Assembly: GCA_023386235.1 (NCBI GenBank) | Contig: JAEWKC010000011.1 | Location: 1-55,090 of the forward strand | DNA length: 55,090 nucleotides | Direction of reading: 5' to 3' | DNA from: Bacteroidota bacterium | GTDB lineage: Bacteria > Bacteroidota > Bacteroidia > Chitinophagales > Chitinophagaceae | In this document: piece by piece, positions 8,476 to 16,463 of the stretch | Position numbering within the stretch: position 1 is the stretch's first letter | How the letters are laid out: the number at the start of each line of letters is the position of its first letter | Position numbers and translations under genes: made by a program | Notes under the pieces: model-generated | What the model saw: the letters and a program-made list of their open reading frames with translations, nothing else | What the model was told of the DNA's origin: nothing | Database searches by the model: none

Positions 8476-8767
8476 TTTCAGTAGTATTGTCCGGCTGTCT
8501 GGCTTCGAGCAAAGTTTGCACATCCGAGCGTTTATAATAATTTTTGCGGTTCAGTTTTGAATACGGTAAAAGTCCTTTGCTTTTGTAGGTCTGTAAAGTC
8601 CGTTTGGTAATGTTCATCATCAGGCACACTTCCTGGTTATCGAGCCATTGTTCCTCTTTAAAAATGTGCATATATTTCTGTGTGGCTTTTTCGGTCACTT
8701 CCAAAAGTGCTTTTAGCTCATTTTTCATGCCGTCTAGTGCGGACTTTTGTATTGCTAAGACTTCCAT
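8456..8767 (-). CDS. Excisionase-like helix-turn-helix protein (upstream partner)
   Basis: A protein of 103 residues taken from the ATG at 8767; an extended frame to 8869 is open but starts poorly. An N-terminal helical region (ALDGMKNELKALLEVTEKATQKY) is followed by a winged HTH (WLDNQEVCLMMNITKRTLQTYKSKGLLPYSKLNRKNYYKRSDVQTLL). It is a diverged paralogue of the downstream gene: the VC-L-(L/M)-(H/N)I-(S/T)-(R/K)RTLQ-Y register is shared. Two small HTH proteins made in equal amounts would suit a heterodimer. Confidence 0.82.
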   Translation of the reverse strand: MEVLAIQKSALDGMKNELKALLEVTEKATQKYMHIFKEEQWLDNQEVCLMMNITKRTLQTYKSKGLLPYSKLNRKNYYKRSDVQTLLEARQPDNTTENGFIHE

Positions 8768-8922
8768 ATCCAACTTGATTTCTATTTGAAAATCTAATTT
8801 ATAAAGTCTTTTTTCGTATTTTTCTATATTGTACTCATTGGCACTGGAAGGCAGTATTTGGCTGGACAAGAGCAGTTATTTGATGGTGTTAATGAATCAA
8901 TAATTAGCTATCACAGTTGATT

Positions 8923-8938
8923 TTTACCAAATGGTAAA
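8923..8938. promoter_or_regulatory. Putative Crp/Fnr-type operator, copy 1
   Basis: A seven-base inverted repeat with a two-base centre, TTTACCA-AA-TGGTAAA, lies 33 bases before the Crp/Fnr-family start codon. The same arms recur with a TT centre at 9546-9561, before the next gene; the two sites are exact reverse complements. This points to autoregulation plus control of the dehydrogenase. Confidence 0.6.
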
Positions 8939-8971
8939 TATGCCAAATGATATTATTTTTAACTTGCACAT

Positions 8972-9535
8972 ATGGAAGAACTGATTGAATATATTCTGCA
9001 ATTTGGAAATCTTAACAAGCAGCAAATTGATCTTGTAATAAGTAAGGGAGAAATCCTGCAATTAAAAAAAGAGGATTATTTTTCTGAGGTGGGGAGAATT
9101 CCAAAGCAGGTTGGATTTATAATAGAAGGAGTTATTCGCGGCTGTTATTACAATAATAAAGGCGAAGAAATTACCCGTTGTTTCATCAGCGAAAACAGCC
9201 TGGTATGTGATTATGTCAACTTCGAGGCAAATGCTTCATCTTCCGAGTACTTGCAAGCTATTACAGATTGTAGTCTTATCGTATTTTCAAATAAGAATTG
9301 GGAAGAACTATCCCATATTATCGTTGGTTGGAACAATATTAAAAATAAAATGGTGCAGCTGTGCATGTACCAAAAGTCAAGGAAAGGCCCGGTAATTTCG
9401 CAAAACGCGACAACAAGATACCTTGAATTTTTGGAAAATTATCCTTCATTGACCAACCGTGTTCCATTATCATACATAGCTTCCTATCTAGGAGTTACAC
9501 AACAATCTCTTAGCAGAATACGGAAAAACATCTGA
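8972..9535 (+). CDS. Crp/Fnr-family transcriptional regulator
   Basis: A 187-residue protein with an N-terminal cyclic-nucleotide-binding-like beta-roll (LKKEDYFSEVGRIPKQVGFIIEGVIRGCYYNNKGEEITRCF, residues about 32-72) and a C-terminal winged HTH (VPLSYIASYLGVTQQSLSRIRKNI). The beta-roll lacks an obvious cAMP-contacting arginine cassette, and there is no FeS cysteine cluster, so the signal is unknown. Proteins like this often control a neighbouring oxidoreductase in Bacteroidota. The palindrome TTTACCA-N2-TGGTAAA before this gene and again before the dehydrogenase supports such a circuit. Confidence 0.85.
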   Translation: MEELIEYILQFGNLNKQQIDLVISKGEILQLKKEDYFSEVGRIPKQVGFIIEGVIRGCYYNNKGEEITRCFISENSLVCDYVNFEANASSSEYLQAITDCSLIVFSNKNWEELSHIIVGWNNIKNKMVQLCMYQKSRKGPVISQNATTRYLEFLENYPSLTNRVPLSYIASYLGVTQQSLSRIRKNI

Positions 9536-9545
9536 TGATGCACTT

Positions 9546-9561
9546 TTTACCATTTGGTAAA
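9546..9561. promoter_or_regulatory. Putative Crp/Fnr-type operator, copy 2
   Basis: TTTACCA-TT-TGGTAAA is the reverse complement of the site at 8923-8938. It lies between the regulator stop and the dehydrogenase ATG. A near-consensus -7 element (CAATTTTG, 9583-9590) lies about 30 bases downstream, which puts the operator centre near -43, a usual activator position. Confidence 0.6.
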
Positions 9562-9615
9562 TGATGCCACTGTCTAATACCTCAATTTTGTATTGAAATT
9601 TAAAAATTACAAAAT

Positions 9616-10356
9616 ATGAAAACAGTATTAATTACAGGAGCAAACAAGGGCATCGGTTTTGAAACTGCCAGACAGCTTTTAGAAAAGGGATTTTTAGTGT
9701 TTATTGGAAGCCGTAGTATTGAGAACGGTTTCCAGGCAGTTCAGAAACTTAATGCAGAAGGATTTTCAAATGTAGAAGTCGTTGAACTGGATGTTACTGA
9801 CCCAGCATCGGTACGGACGGCACGAGAAGAAATAGGCAACAAGGTTTCGGCTTTGGATGTACTTATCAATAACGCAGGTATCAACGGAGGAAGCGATCCC
9901 TACACCGTACTTGAAGCCACAAGTGACGAATATCTGAATGCATTTAAAACAAATTTGGTAGGTACAGCAAACGTTACACAAGCCTTTATAGATCTGCTCA
10001 AGAAATCCTCAGAACCCAGAATAGTTAACTTGAGTACCAGCGTTGGGTCTCTTTCATTGCAAAGTAATCCGGAATGGCCTGCCTACAGCTATGCTAAATA
10101 CGGAGTTTACGCAATATCAAAAGCGGCTCTAAATATGTACACCATCCAGTTAGCATACGAGTTGCGTGATACAAATTTTAAGGTAAATGCTGTTTGCCCC
10201 GGACTTACGAAAACCGACTTTACATTCTTTAATGGTGGAGAAGTCAGCGTTGCTGCCGATAGAGTAATCAAATACGTCCTGATTGATAATGATGGCCCGA
10301 CCGGTAAATTTTTCAGCGAAGAAACCAATCCTGCAACAGGAGAAATTCCTTGGTAA
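9616..10356 (+). CDS. Short-chain dehydrogenase/reductase
   Basis: A classical SDR of 246 residues. The nucleotide-binding motif TGANKGIG is at residues 7-14, NNAG follows the fourth strand, the catalytic serine lies in NLSTSVGSL, and Tyr-x3-Lys occurs as YAISK. The preceding VELDVTDPAS is typical of the cofactor-binding region. Closest in character to NAD(P)H carbonyl-reductase-like SDRs; the substrate cannot be inferred. It is preceded by the shared Crp/Fnr operator, so it is the likely regulatory target of the gene before it. Confidence 0.9.
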   Translation: MKTVLITGANKGIGFETARQLLEKGFLVFIGSRSIENGFQAVQKLNAEGFSNVEVVELDVTDPASVRTAREEIGNKVSALDVLINNAGINGGSDPYTVLEATSDEYLNAFKTNLVGTANVTQAFIDLLKKSSEPRIVNLSTSVGSLSLQSNPEWPAYSYAKYGVYAISKAALNMYTIQLAYELRDTNFKVNAVCPGLTKTDFTFFNGGEVSVAADRVIKYVLIDNDGPTGKFFSEETNPATGEIPW

Positions 10357-10584
10357 AACAGTTTTTCAATTAATAAAAGGCTTAGTTGTTTTCTTTAGAA
10401 GGCTAATTTAGAAAGATGTTATGAGGAAGTATGAAATGTGGTATCGATTGGCTTTGAAAGGCAGTATTTGTTGTTTTTAGCAATAATACTTAATAAATCT
10501 ATTTTGTAAATTTGAAAAAAAAATAATTAATTGAATATTACATAATACACATTGTTTTATAATTAGATGGCTTTTTAGCGAACG

Positions 10585-11334
10585 ATGCCACAGAAACCGA
10601 TGAATTACAAAAAAATAAAACCTTGCAAAGAATTAGAGCCCTTTATTCATTTCTACTGGGAACTTAAAGGACACGAACTTGAAAGTCAATGGGAACGAGT
10701 TTTTCCGGATGGTTGTACTGGTATAGTTATGAATTTGGGAAATACCTGTCTGACAGACAACGGGGCGGTTTCTATGGAGTTTGGAAAAACTTATGTAGTT
10801 GGTGCAATGAATTCTTTCAAAGACAGCTTTATTGACAACGATACACATTTGCTTGGCGTGTGCCTGAAACCTGCAACTTTTGCAAATTTTTATAGTTATG
10901 CTACGCAAAATGAGCTTACTAACGAAACCATTGAATTTGAAAAATGCAATTCCTTTAACGTTGATAAAACATTAGTCAACCCTTTTAATTATTTTGACTA
11001 TTTCTTTTTAGAGAGAATAAAAAGCAGAAACAATCAGCTACAATCAGTGGTCAATGATATACATTCAACAAACGGACAAATTAGTATTGTTGAACTATCA
11101 AAAAGAAACTTCACAACTGTAAGACAACTGGAGCGAAATTTTAAAAAGTATATTGGATTATCACCAAAGGAATATTCAAATATTATTCGCTTTCAGAATG
11201 CTTTGAGTATAATCAAAAATTCAAATCAAAACCGGAGCTTATTGGATATTGCTTTTGAGTGTGGTTATTATGACCATTCACATCTTACCAATGAAATCAA
11301 GCGAAATACAGGACTTTCTCCATCATTACTTTAG
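10585..11334 (+). CDS. AraC-family regulator with DUF6597-type N-terminus
   Basis: A protein of 249 residues. The N-terminal domain (CKELEPFIHFYWELKG, then RVFPDGCTGIVMNLG) is of the DUF6597 type, and the C-terminal HTH pair reads NFTTVRQLERNFKKYIGLSPKEY and LLDIAFECGYYDHSHLTNEIKRNTGLSP. An alternative ATG lies five codons in (10600). It stands ahead of the DHFR/RibD-like gene and may regulate it. It resembles the minus-strand AraC protein at 34720-35484 in architecture but not closely in sequence. Confidence 0.85.
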   Translation: MPQKPMNYKKIKPCKELEPFIHFYWELKGHELESQWERVFPDGCTGIVMNLGNTCLTDNGAVSMEFGKTYVVGAMNSFKDSFIDNDTHLLGVCLKPATFANFYSYATQNELTNETIEFEKCNSFNVDKTLVNPFNYFDYFFLERIKSRNNQLQSVVNDIHSTNGQISIVELSKRNFTTVRQLERNFKKYIGLSPKEYSNIIRFQNALSIIKNSNQNRSLLDIAFECGYYDHSHLTNEIKRNTGLSPSLL

Positions 11335-11374
11335 TTTGTCGCATTTTTACAAAGTGTGATTGTTGATCTAAAAG

Positions 11375-11382
11375 TAAATTTG
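11375..11382 (+). promoter_or_regulatory. Bacteroidota -7 promoter element
   Basis: TAAATTTG matches TAnnTTTG exactly, 25 bases before the start codon of the reductase gene. No good -33 element was found at the expected distance. Confidence 0.4.
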
Positions 11383-11406
11383 CATAAACATTAAAATTTA
11401 AAACAG

Positions 11407-11943
11407 ATGCGAAAAATATCACTTTTCATTGCAATGAGTTTAGACGGTTATATTGCAAAACCAGATGATGACTTAAGCTTCTTGAAACTTGTAGAAAAAG
11501 AAGGGGAAGATTATGGTTATGCGGAATTTACATCCAAAATTGACACCATAATTATTGGTAGAAAAACCTATGACTATGTAATTAAAGAAATCGGCACATC
11601 TCATTACGACAACGGACAACGAGATATTTATGTCATTACGAGAACTGAAAGACCAAAAGTCGGCAGAACGACTTTCTATACAGGAAACTTAAACGAATTG
11701 GTTGGGCGATTAAAGTCTGAAAATGGCATGAACATCTATTGTGACGGTGGTGCTGAAGTAATAAATGAACTATTGAAACATAACTTAATAGACGAGTTTA
11801 TAATTTCGATTATCCCAGTTATATTAGGTGTTGGAACAAAACTTTTTAAAGACGGAAGACCCGAGCAAGCACTTGAATTTATAGAAGCTAAAACATTCGA
11901 TACGGGATTGGCACAACTGCATTATAAGCGGAAAATTAAATAA
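11407..11943 (+). CDS. Dihydrofolate reductase / RibD C-terminal family protein
   Basis: A protein of 178 residues with the DHFR-like fold signatures MRKISLFIAMSLDGYIAKPDDDLSFL, IIIGRKTYDYV, IYVITR and IYCDGGAEVINELLKHNLIDEFIISIIPVILG. This group resembles bacterial YyaP/YwjB-type proteins rather than classical FolA, so the substrate is uncertain; the family uses NADPH. It is followed by a bidirectional terminator that separates it from the convergent tra operon. Confidence 0.85.
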   Translation: MRKISLFIAMSLDGYIAKPDDDLSFLKLVEKEGEDYGYAEFTSKIDTIIIGRKTYDYVIKEIGTSHYDNGQRDIYVITRTERPKVGRTTFYTGNLNELVGRLKSENGMNIYCDGGAEVINELLKHNLIDEFIISIIPVILGVGTKLFKDGRPEQALEFIEAKTFDTGLAQLHYKRKIK

Positions 11944-11983
11944 AAAACCGTAAACAAATACTTTTATTAACCGTATAATAAAA

Positions 11984-12013
11984 AAATCGGATAACTTTTG
12001 GATTATCCGATTT
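11984..12013. terminator. Bidirectional terminator between the reductase and tra genes
   Basis: AAATCGGATAA pairs with TTATCCGATTT (11-base perfect stem, eight-base loop). An A-rich tract lies on the left and T on the right, so it can act on both strands. It separates the plus-strand reductase gene from the minus-strand gene ending at 12038. Confidence 0.75.
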
Positions 12014-12037
12014 GCTTTAAAATGTACGTTGTAATAA

Positions 12038-12319
12038 TTATCTGAGTTGGGCAGGTTGTTCAGTTATTACTTCTGACTGCTGTTTTTCCTTTTTCTCACG
12101 AGAATAAACCCATAATGACAATAACCCGAAGACAATCAGTGCATAAGCAACCCATTTACCAACTTTCTCAACAAGTTTGATGAAAACCGAACTTTCATAA
12201 GAAGAAAAGCCTTCTGCTCCAATAGGACTACGCCTATAAAACTTCCGCCGGTTAATCCAATAACGAAGCCCCAAGCCTGCAACCAAAAATATTATCCCGA
12301 TAACCAATGATGCAACCAT
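12038..12319 (-). CDS. Small membrane protein downstream of traQ
   Basis: A 93-residue protein with two hydrophobic segments (VASLVIGIIFLVAGLGLRYWI near the N-terminus and WVAYALIVFGLLSLWVYS around residues 55-72) separated by a basic stretch (NRRKFYRRS). The C-terminus is charged. I recognise no family with confidence. A strong terminator at 12381-12412 lies between it and traQ, so it may depend on read-through or its own promoter. Its position at the distal end of the tra operon suggests an accessory conjugation function, but nothing in the sequence proves it. Confidence 0.6.
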   Translation of the reverse strand: MVASLVIGIIFLVAGLGLRYWINRRKFYRRSPIGAEGFSSYESSVFIKLVEKVGKWVAYALIVFGLLSLWVYSREKKEKQQSEVITEQPAQLR

Positions 12320-12380
12320 AACAAATCACTTAACATCCATCTTATAAATTTACAAAAATTTAGCTTCGATCACACCAAAA

Positions 12381-12412
12381 AAGAAATCCTGCTTTGTGGC
12401 AGGACTTCTTTT
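12381..12412 (-). terminator. Terminator after traQ
   Basis: AAGAAATCCTGC and GCAGGACTTCTT form a stem with one mismatched pair and a short loop, with T-rich sequence on both sides. On the minus strand it directly follows traQ and should end the main tra transcript. Confidence 0.75.
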
Positions 12413-12422
12413 TGCTACTATA

Positions 12423-12872
12423 CTAATCACTACTATTAAACTGAAAACTTATCTGCTTTTCATTCCCAAAGCTATCCGAAATCCAAACATCAAATGATTG
12501 TGATACGGAAGACGTTGAAGTGTAGTACAGACGAAACTGCTCCGTTGGTAATTGGTACTGGTCATTGGGAAGGTACGGCGGTTCATCATAGTACCGCAAT
12601 GTGCCTTGCCCGTCGAACTGAAAGTAACGGAGGAAATACTGCGTATTGCTGTAATTGCCTGAACGCTGTATGGTAATGCGTATCTCTACTATCTGCCCGT
12701 TAGATACATCTTTTGGAACAGGCATCACGTTTACATCAAAAGGAAAATCGTTCTGTATTTCGAGTTCATCATCTTTACTGCAAGATACCAACGTAACGGA
12801 AGCCGTGAGGATTGCCAAGAGTACATATATGGGTAGTAATCCTATTCTGAATTTATTGAATATTGCTATCAT
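12423..12872 (-). CDS. traQ: Conjugative transposon lipoprotein TraQ (DUF3872)
   Basis: A 149-residue lipoprotein. The hydrophobic signal ends in a lipobox (LVSC), then the mature part begins SKDDELE. The body, with VEIRITIQRSGNY, QYFLRYFQFDGQG and FRLYYTSTSSVSQSFDVWISD, matches the DUF3872 domain that defines TraQ of Bacteroides-type conjugative transposons. Its exact role in mating-pair formation is unknown. It lies 13 bases after traO, at the distal end of the operon, and is followed by a terminator. Confidence 0.85.
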   Translation of the reverse strand: MIAIFNKFRIGLLPIYVLLAILTASVTLVSCSKDDELEIQNDFPFDVNVMPVPKDVSNGQIVEIRITIQRSGNYSNTQYFLRYFQFDGQGTLRYYDEPPYLPNDQYQLPTEQFRLYYTSTSSVSQSFDVWISDSFGNEKQISFQFNSSD

Positions 12873-12885
12873 CGTATTTCACGTT

Positions 12886-13446
12886 TTAAAAGTTAAACCT
12901 TAATCCCACACCTGCCGACGGTCGGAACTGTTGTAAATCTGTACCCCAAAGCATTTTTGTGCGTCCTTGCAGTAGCAATACAAAACGGTCGGACAGGTAC
13001 GTTTCAAAAGTGAGGCGGCCGCCTGTTCCGTAGATAAAATTATCCTCGCTCAAAATCTTTGCTCCGTCATATAACATAGTTACGCCACGGTTGATGGTTT
13101 CGTAACCGACAACGCCTGTTATCCCGAAGTTCAATGTGATGTTCTTTCGGGCATCGCCCAGCAGGAAGAAACTATAACCACCCTCTGCGGTATAAGTTTC
13201 CTGCGGTATTTGAAGTGTTTTATAATCGTGGTACTGATGTGTGTATTCCAACGCCCATATTTGGTAATTCCCATTCTTACCGTTCACGGTCATACCGATA
13301 TTGATGTAATAATCGTTGCCGATTTTATCATCGGACAGTATGCCTGTGCTTATTTCCAATCCTTTTTGCTTTGACAACATTCGCTGTGCCTGTGCAACCG
13401 TGATACCCATTAGAACGAGCATCACGGTATAGATATACTTTTTCAT
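12886..13446 (-). CDS. traO: Conjugal transfer protein TraO
   Basis: A 186-residue exported protein with an N-terminal signal (YIYTVMLVLMGITVAQAQ) and alternating amphipathic strands. Recognisable TraO features are KGLEISTGILS near the start, YSFFLLGDARKNITLNFGITGVVGYE in the middle and GVGLRFNF at the C-terminus. The aromatic C-terminal residue fits an outer-membrane barrel. In CTnDOT-like elements TraO belongs to the mating apparatus and lies next to TraN, as here. Confidence 0.88.
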   Translation of the reverse strand: MKKYIYTVMLVLMGITVAQAQRMLSKQKGLEISTGILSDDKIGNDYYINIGMTVNGKNGNYQIWALEYTHQYHDYKTLQIPQETYTAEGGYSFFLLGDARKNITLNFGITGVVGYETINRGVTMLYDGAKILSEDNFIYGTGGRLTFETYLSDRFVLLLQGRTKMLWGTDLQQFRPSAGVGLRFNF

Positions 13447-13467
13447 TGTTATTGCTTTAAAGGGTTA

Positions 13468-14370
13468 TTAAAATTTCAGGTGCATATCACTGATTACACG
13501 AGCTTTGATTAAGTCCGAATTTTCAACCTGAAGCGTTTGATGTCTGCCACCGTTTTTCTCGAAGATTTCAATCAGCAGTACCTTGTCATCGGCAATCGTG
13601 AATTTGTCTAACAGGAAAACATTTTGTTCGGTAGATTTTCCATTTATTCCGTCTTCCAAAGGCTTATAGGTTCTTAGCGGTATCAAAGGACGTTCCTGCA
13701 CAACGGTACGTTTTGCTACTTTTTTATCTACGACCTTGAAATTGATAAAGTCAATGTCAAACGGCACATTGGTTTTGTTACGCAATTCTGTATGGAAATA
13801 GTATTTGCCGTTGTGTATATAAATTCCTTTCAGAATAAACTGTATTCCGAAACTCTTTGCCCCGATATGCTTTACAACACGCTTGTCTTTCTTGTAAATG
13901 GTTTCCAACAGCAAGCCTGCCAAAGACGGAGAATTATTGCCCAATTCCTCGAAAAGCACATCGTTTCCGTTGGCTTTATCTACTGCCTTTTGCATCGTCA
14001 GCAGGTCATAGCTCAACGCATCGGGATACCCACTATAATACACATTAAAAGAGTAAAAACGCCCGTCATTCGTGATAACGGAAAAGTTTGTTTCGGGTCC
14101 AAATTCCCTTACCGATGCTTTCACACGCAACACGTTTTCGGCATCTTCCGCTTTTCCTGCAATCAGATACTCACTTCCCAAATCCACATATCTTATGGCA
14201 GTCGGGAAAATCAAATGCGAAGTCTTATCGTAGGTTACTTCCATTTTGTAAGGTTCTATCTTGCCCAAAGCAAGTGGCGTTTTTGCATTTGCACTATCCT
14301 GTGCAAAAGAGGTTACGGCAAAGCCGATAGTCAGGGCAATAGCCCAAAATGTTCTAAAAAGATTTTTCAT
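13468..14370 (-). CDS. traN: Conjugative transposon protein TraN (VirB9-like)
   Basis: A protein of 300 residues with a signal peptide (FRTFWAIALTIGFAVTSFAQ). The body includes PYKMEVTYDKTSHLIFPTAIRYVDLGS and later IYIHNGKYYFHTELRNKTNVPFDIDFINF, which characterise TraN of Bacteroidota conjugative elements and resemble VirB9-type core-complex proteins. It should form part of the periplasmic/outer-membrane channel with TraM (VirB10-like) and TraO. Spacing to traO is about 20 bases, so it is cotranscribed. Confidence 0.9.
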   Translation of the reverse strand: MKNLFRTFWAIALTIGFAVTSFAQDSANAKTPLALGKIEPYKMEVTYDKTSHLIFPTAIRYVDLGSEYLIAGKAEDAENVLRVKASVREFGPETNFSVITNDGRFYSFNVYYSGYPDALSYDLLTMQKAVDKANGNDVLFEELGNNSPSLAGLLLETIYKKDKRVVKHIGAKSFGIQFILKGIYIHNGKYYFHTELRNKTNVPFDIDFINFKVVDKKVAKRTVVQERPLIPLRTYKPLEDGINGKSTEQNVFLLDKFTIADDKVLLIEIFEKNGGRHQTLQVENSDLIKARVISDMHLKF

Positions 14371-14394
14371 TTGTTTAAAAATTTGAGTTCAACA

Positions 14395-15729
14395 TTATTG
14401 TTTTGATACAAGGAATACTTGATGTCCTGCCTTTAGCGTAACTTTTGGTGTGCGTACTTTCTTGGCGAAATAGCCCGAAATACCCTGTACCACGCCACGA
14501 CTTAAATCGGCAGCAACCTGTTGTCCGGCATTCTGTGTAAGCATTACACTCGTTCCACCTGTCTGGCTCATATTACCAGCCATTTCGGTAAGAGCGTTCA
14601 TTTCGGGAGAATACGGAACGTAAAGCCCCTGTTGTCCGTCCAAATCGTAAATGGTAATATCTACCGGAATGATATTGCCCTCCAATTCAATAGAGGTAAT
14701 TTTGAGTTGCAAACGCCCTCCCTGAAATTTGGCATTAGCAGTTACAATCGTTCCTTGTGGGATTGTACGGATTGGCGTTCGGGCAGGCTCCAATAAACGA
14801 AGCCTTACGCCCGTTTCGCCGATAACCGTTTGTTCATCGTGTACACAGGCTTTGATACTGTTTTTTGGCTGTACGGCTTGTTCGGTAGAACCTGCGGTAT
14901 AAAAACCTCTGTTGCGTGTTTCGCTCCAATTTGCTAAAAACTCGGTATCCGTAGGCTCACGATACAAAGCAGATACGGTGCTTTTTCTTGCCGGAGTGAA
15001 CGCCACAAAATGCTCTTTCTGATTAGTCGATGCCCCTGAAGCTGTGTTGCCAGTAGGTGCAGCTTCTCCGGTATTTGCATTTTGTGGAAGATATTTTGCA
15101 GCCATTTCATAGGATTTCTCCATTAGGGCAAGCTGGTCATCAACGGTTACAGGCTTGGGTACATTTTGTTCCGCTAATTGTTCTTTGAGTTCGTCCAACT
15201 GTCTGCGGAGTTCCATTGTTTCCGAATTGTCGTCCTGATAGAATGAACCTAATGTACTTTGCATATTGCGGTAACTGTTTAATGCAGGATTTCCGCTTCT
15301 TCCTGAATTTCTGCCACCACCGCCATAGCCGTAGTTTTCGTCTTCTTCGGGAAATTCATCAATCGGCTCATCTTTGTCTTCCGTACTCCAATAATCCGAA
15401 AGAGATAACAAGGCATTGCGTTTTTCCTGCTCTTTCTGTTGGAGCATTTCTAATTCATACGCTTTGCCTTTATTGTCAGGCAATCCGGCTCCGGTTGCTT
15501 GCGGAACTGCATCGTTCAACCCGATGTTTTCGATTTCTTTTTTGTCTTCCGACGGTTTAAAAATCAAATACATACAGCCTAAGAAAACAATTGCCATTAA
15601 GCCAAAGATTAAAGGCTTTTTGAGCTTTTCCTTATTATTCTGTGTGTCATTTTGCAGCACATCAGCGGTGTCTTTAGGGCTTCCCTCGGTTACCCGAACA
15701 ACCGATTTCTTGTTATCATTTTCTTTCAT
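14395..15729 (-). CDS. traM: Conjugative transposon protein TraM (VirB10-like)
   Basis: A protein of 444 residues: a cytoplasmic N-terminus, one membrane segment (PLIFGLMAIVFLGCMYLIF, about residues 39-57), a long periplasmic linker with a glycine-rich patch and a coiled region (ETMELRRQLDELKEQLAEQ), and a C-terminal VirB10-like beta domain (IPQGTIVTANAKFQGG, VDITIYDLDGQQGLYVP, VTLKAGHQVFLV). VirB10 proteins span both membranes and gate the channel. Its start overlaps the upstream TraL-like gene by 14 bases, which suggests coupling. Confidence 0.9.
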   Translation of the reverse strand: MKENDNKKSVVRVTEGSPKDTADVLQNDTQNNKEKLKKPLIFGLMAIVFLGCMYLIFKPSEDKKEIENIGLNDAVPQATGAGLPDNKGKAYELEMLQQKEQEKRNALLSLSDYWSTEDKDEPIDEFPEEDENYGYGGGGRNSGRSGNPALNSYRNMQSTLGSFYQDDNSETMELRRQLDELKEQLAEQNVPKPVTVDDQLALMEKSYEMAAKYLPQNANTGEAAPTGNTASGASTNQKEHFVAFTPARKSTVSALYREPTDTEFLANWSETRNRGFYTAGSTEQAVQPKNSIKACVHDEQTVIGETGVRLRLLEPARTPIRTIPQGTIVTANAKFQGGRLQLKITSIELEGNIIPVDITIYDLDGQQGLYVPYSPEMNALTEMAGNMSQTGGTSVMLTQNAGQQVAADLSRGVVQGISGYFAKKVRTPKVTLKAGHQVFLVSKQ

Positions 15730-16003
15730 AAATCTGATTTTTTAAAATTATTGATACACTGTCCTGCAACCTTGCAGGGCTTCCATTTTTTCTGAGAACT
15801 GGATTTTCGATATGCTCAATGACCATATCGTTACCGGACTTTGAGGTATCGTACATTACTTTGCCAATGACCGCTACGGTAAGCAGCAGATAACCCACAA
15901 AGAAGTACAGCGTATATTGGTGTTGTTTGCGTAAAGGCAACGCCCGCCAACGTTCGTCCAACTGGTCAAAGTAACTGTCCATATTTGCTCTTAATTTTTT
16001 CAT
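15716..16003 (-). CDS. Small inner-membrane conjugation protein, TraL-like
   Basis: A 95-residue protein with one membrane segment (YTLYFFVGYLLLTVAVIGKVMY), a basic N-terminus (FDQLDERWRALPLRKQHQY) and a short C-terminal tail. Position between traK and traM and the single-pass layout match the TraL/DUF3989 slot of CTnDOT-like elements. Sequence recognition is only moderate, so I leave the symbol empty. It overlaps its upstream neighbour by four bases and traM by 14, consistent with tightly coupled translation. Confidence 0.65.
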   Translation of the reverse strand: MKKLRANMDSYFDQLDERWRALPLRKQHQYTLYFFVGYLLLTVAVIGKVMYDTSKSGNDMVIEHIENPVLRKNGSPARLQDSVSIILKNQIYERK

Positions 16004-16452
16004 GGCCTTACTATTTTTATTGTTACAGCTTGAAAACGCTTAAGACTATTACCCGCCGTTTGCTTCGGCTCATCTTTGACCAATGCCACCGCTTCCGTTA
16101 ATTTAGGGGCTGACATTATGGACAGGTTTGCCAGTTCCGATTTTTTGAGCAGTTGCCCGAAGCTGTCTTTTTTCGCTACCTCCATACGGCTCAATGAGAA
16201 TTTGCCGTTCAGGTACTTTACCCACATACTGCATTCTACACGGGGCTTGTCATCGCCCAACCATTGCAGGTAGCCTGTCAGCAATAAGTCCTGTTTAGGC
16301 AAACTGTCTGTATCTTTTTGGCAGCTTTCGAGGTATCCGCTGATGCTGTCTTTCAGCTTTCCGGCATACGAACCCTGCGTATGGAAATACCCGTTATATC
16401 CTTTGTCGGTAAGGATTTTTGCGAACGTGCTTAAATCTGATAATGCTTCCAT
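16000..16452 (-). CDS. Unrecognised soluble protein in the traK-traM interval
   Basis: A 150-residue protein with no signal peptide or membrane segment. It begins MEALSDLSTFAKILTDKGYN and contains LLLTGYLQWLGDDKPRVECSMWVKYLNGKFSLSRMEV, which looks like an alpha/beta fold with a central sheet. It overlaps the next gene by an ATGA-type four-base junction and follows traK by 11 bases, so it belongs to the operon. It has no counterpart that I recognise in the classical traA-traQ list. It may be a lineage-specific subunit or chaperone; function unknown. Confidence 0.7.
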   Translation of the reverse strand: MEALSDLSTFAKILTDKGYNGYFHTQGSYAGKLKDSISGYLESCQKDTDSLPKQDLLLTGYLQWLGDDKPRVECSMWVKYLNGKFSLSRMEVAKKDSFGQLLKKSELANLSIMSAPKLTEAVALVKDEPKQTAGNSLKRFQAVTIKIVRP

Positions 16453-16463
16453 AAAATTGTTTT

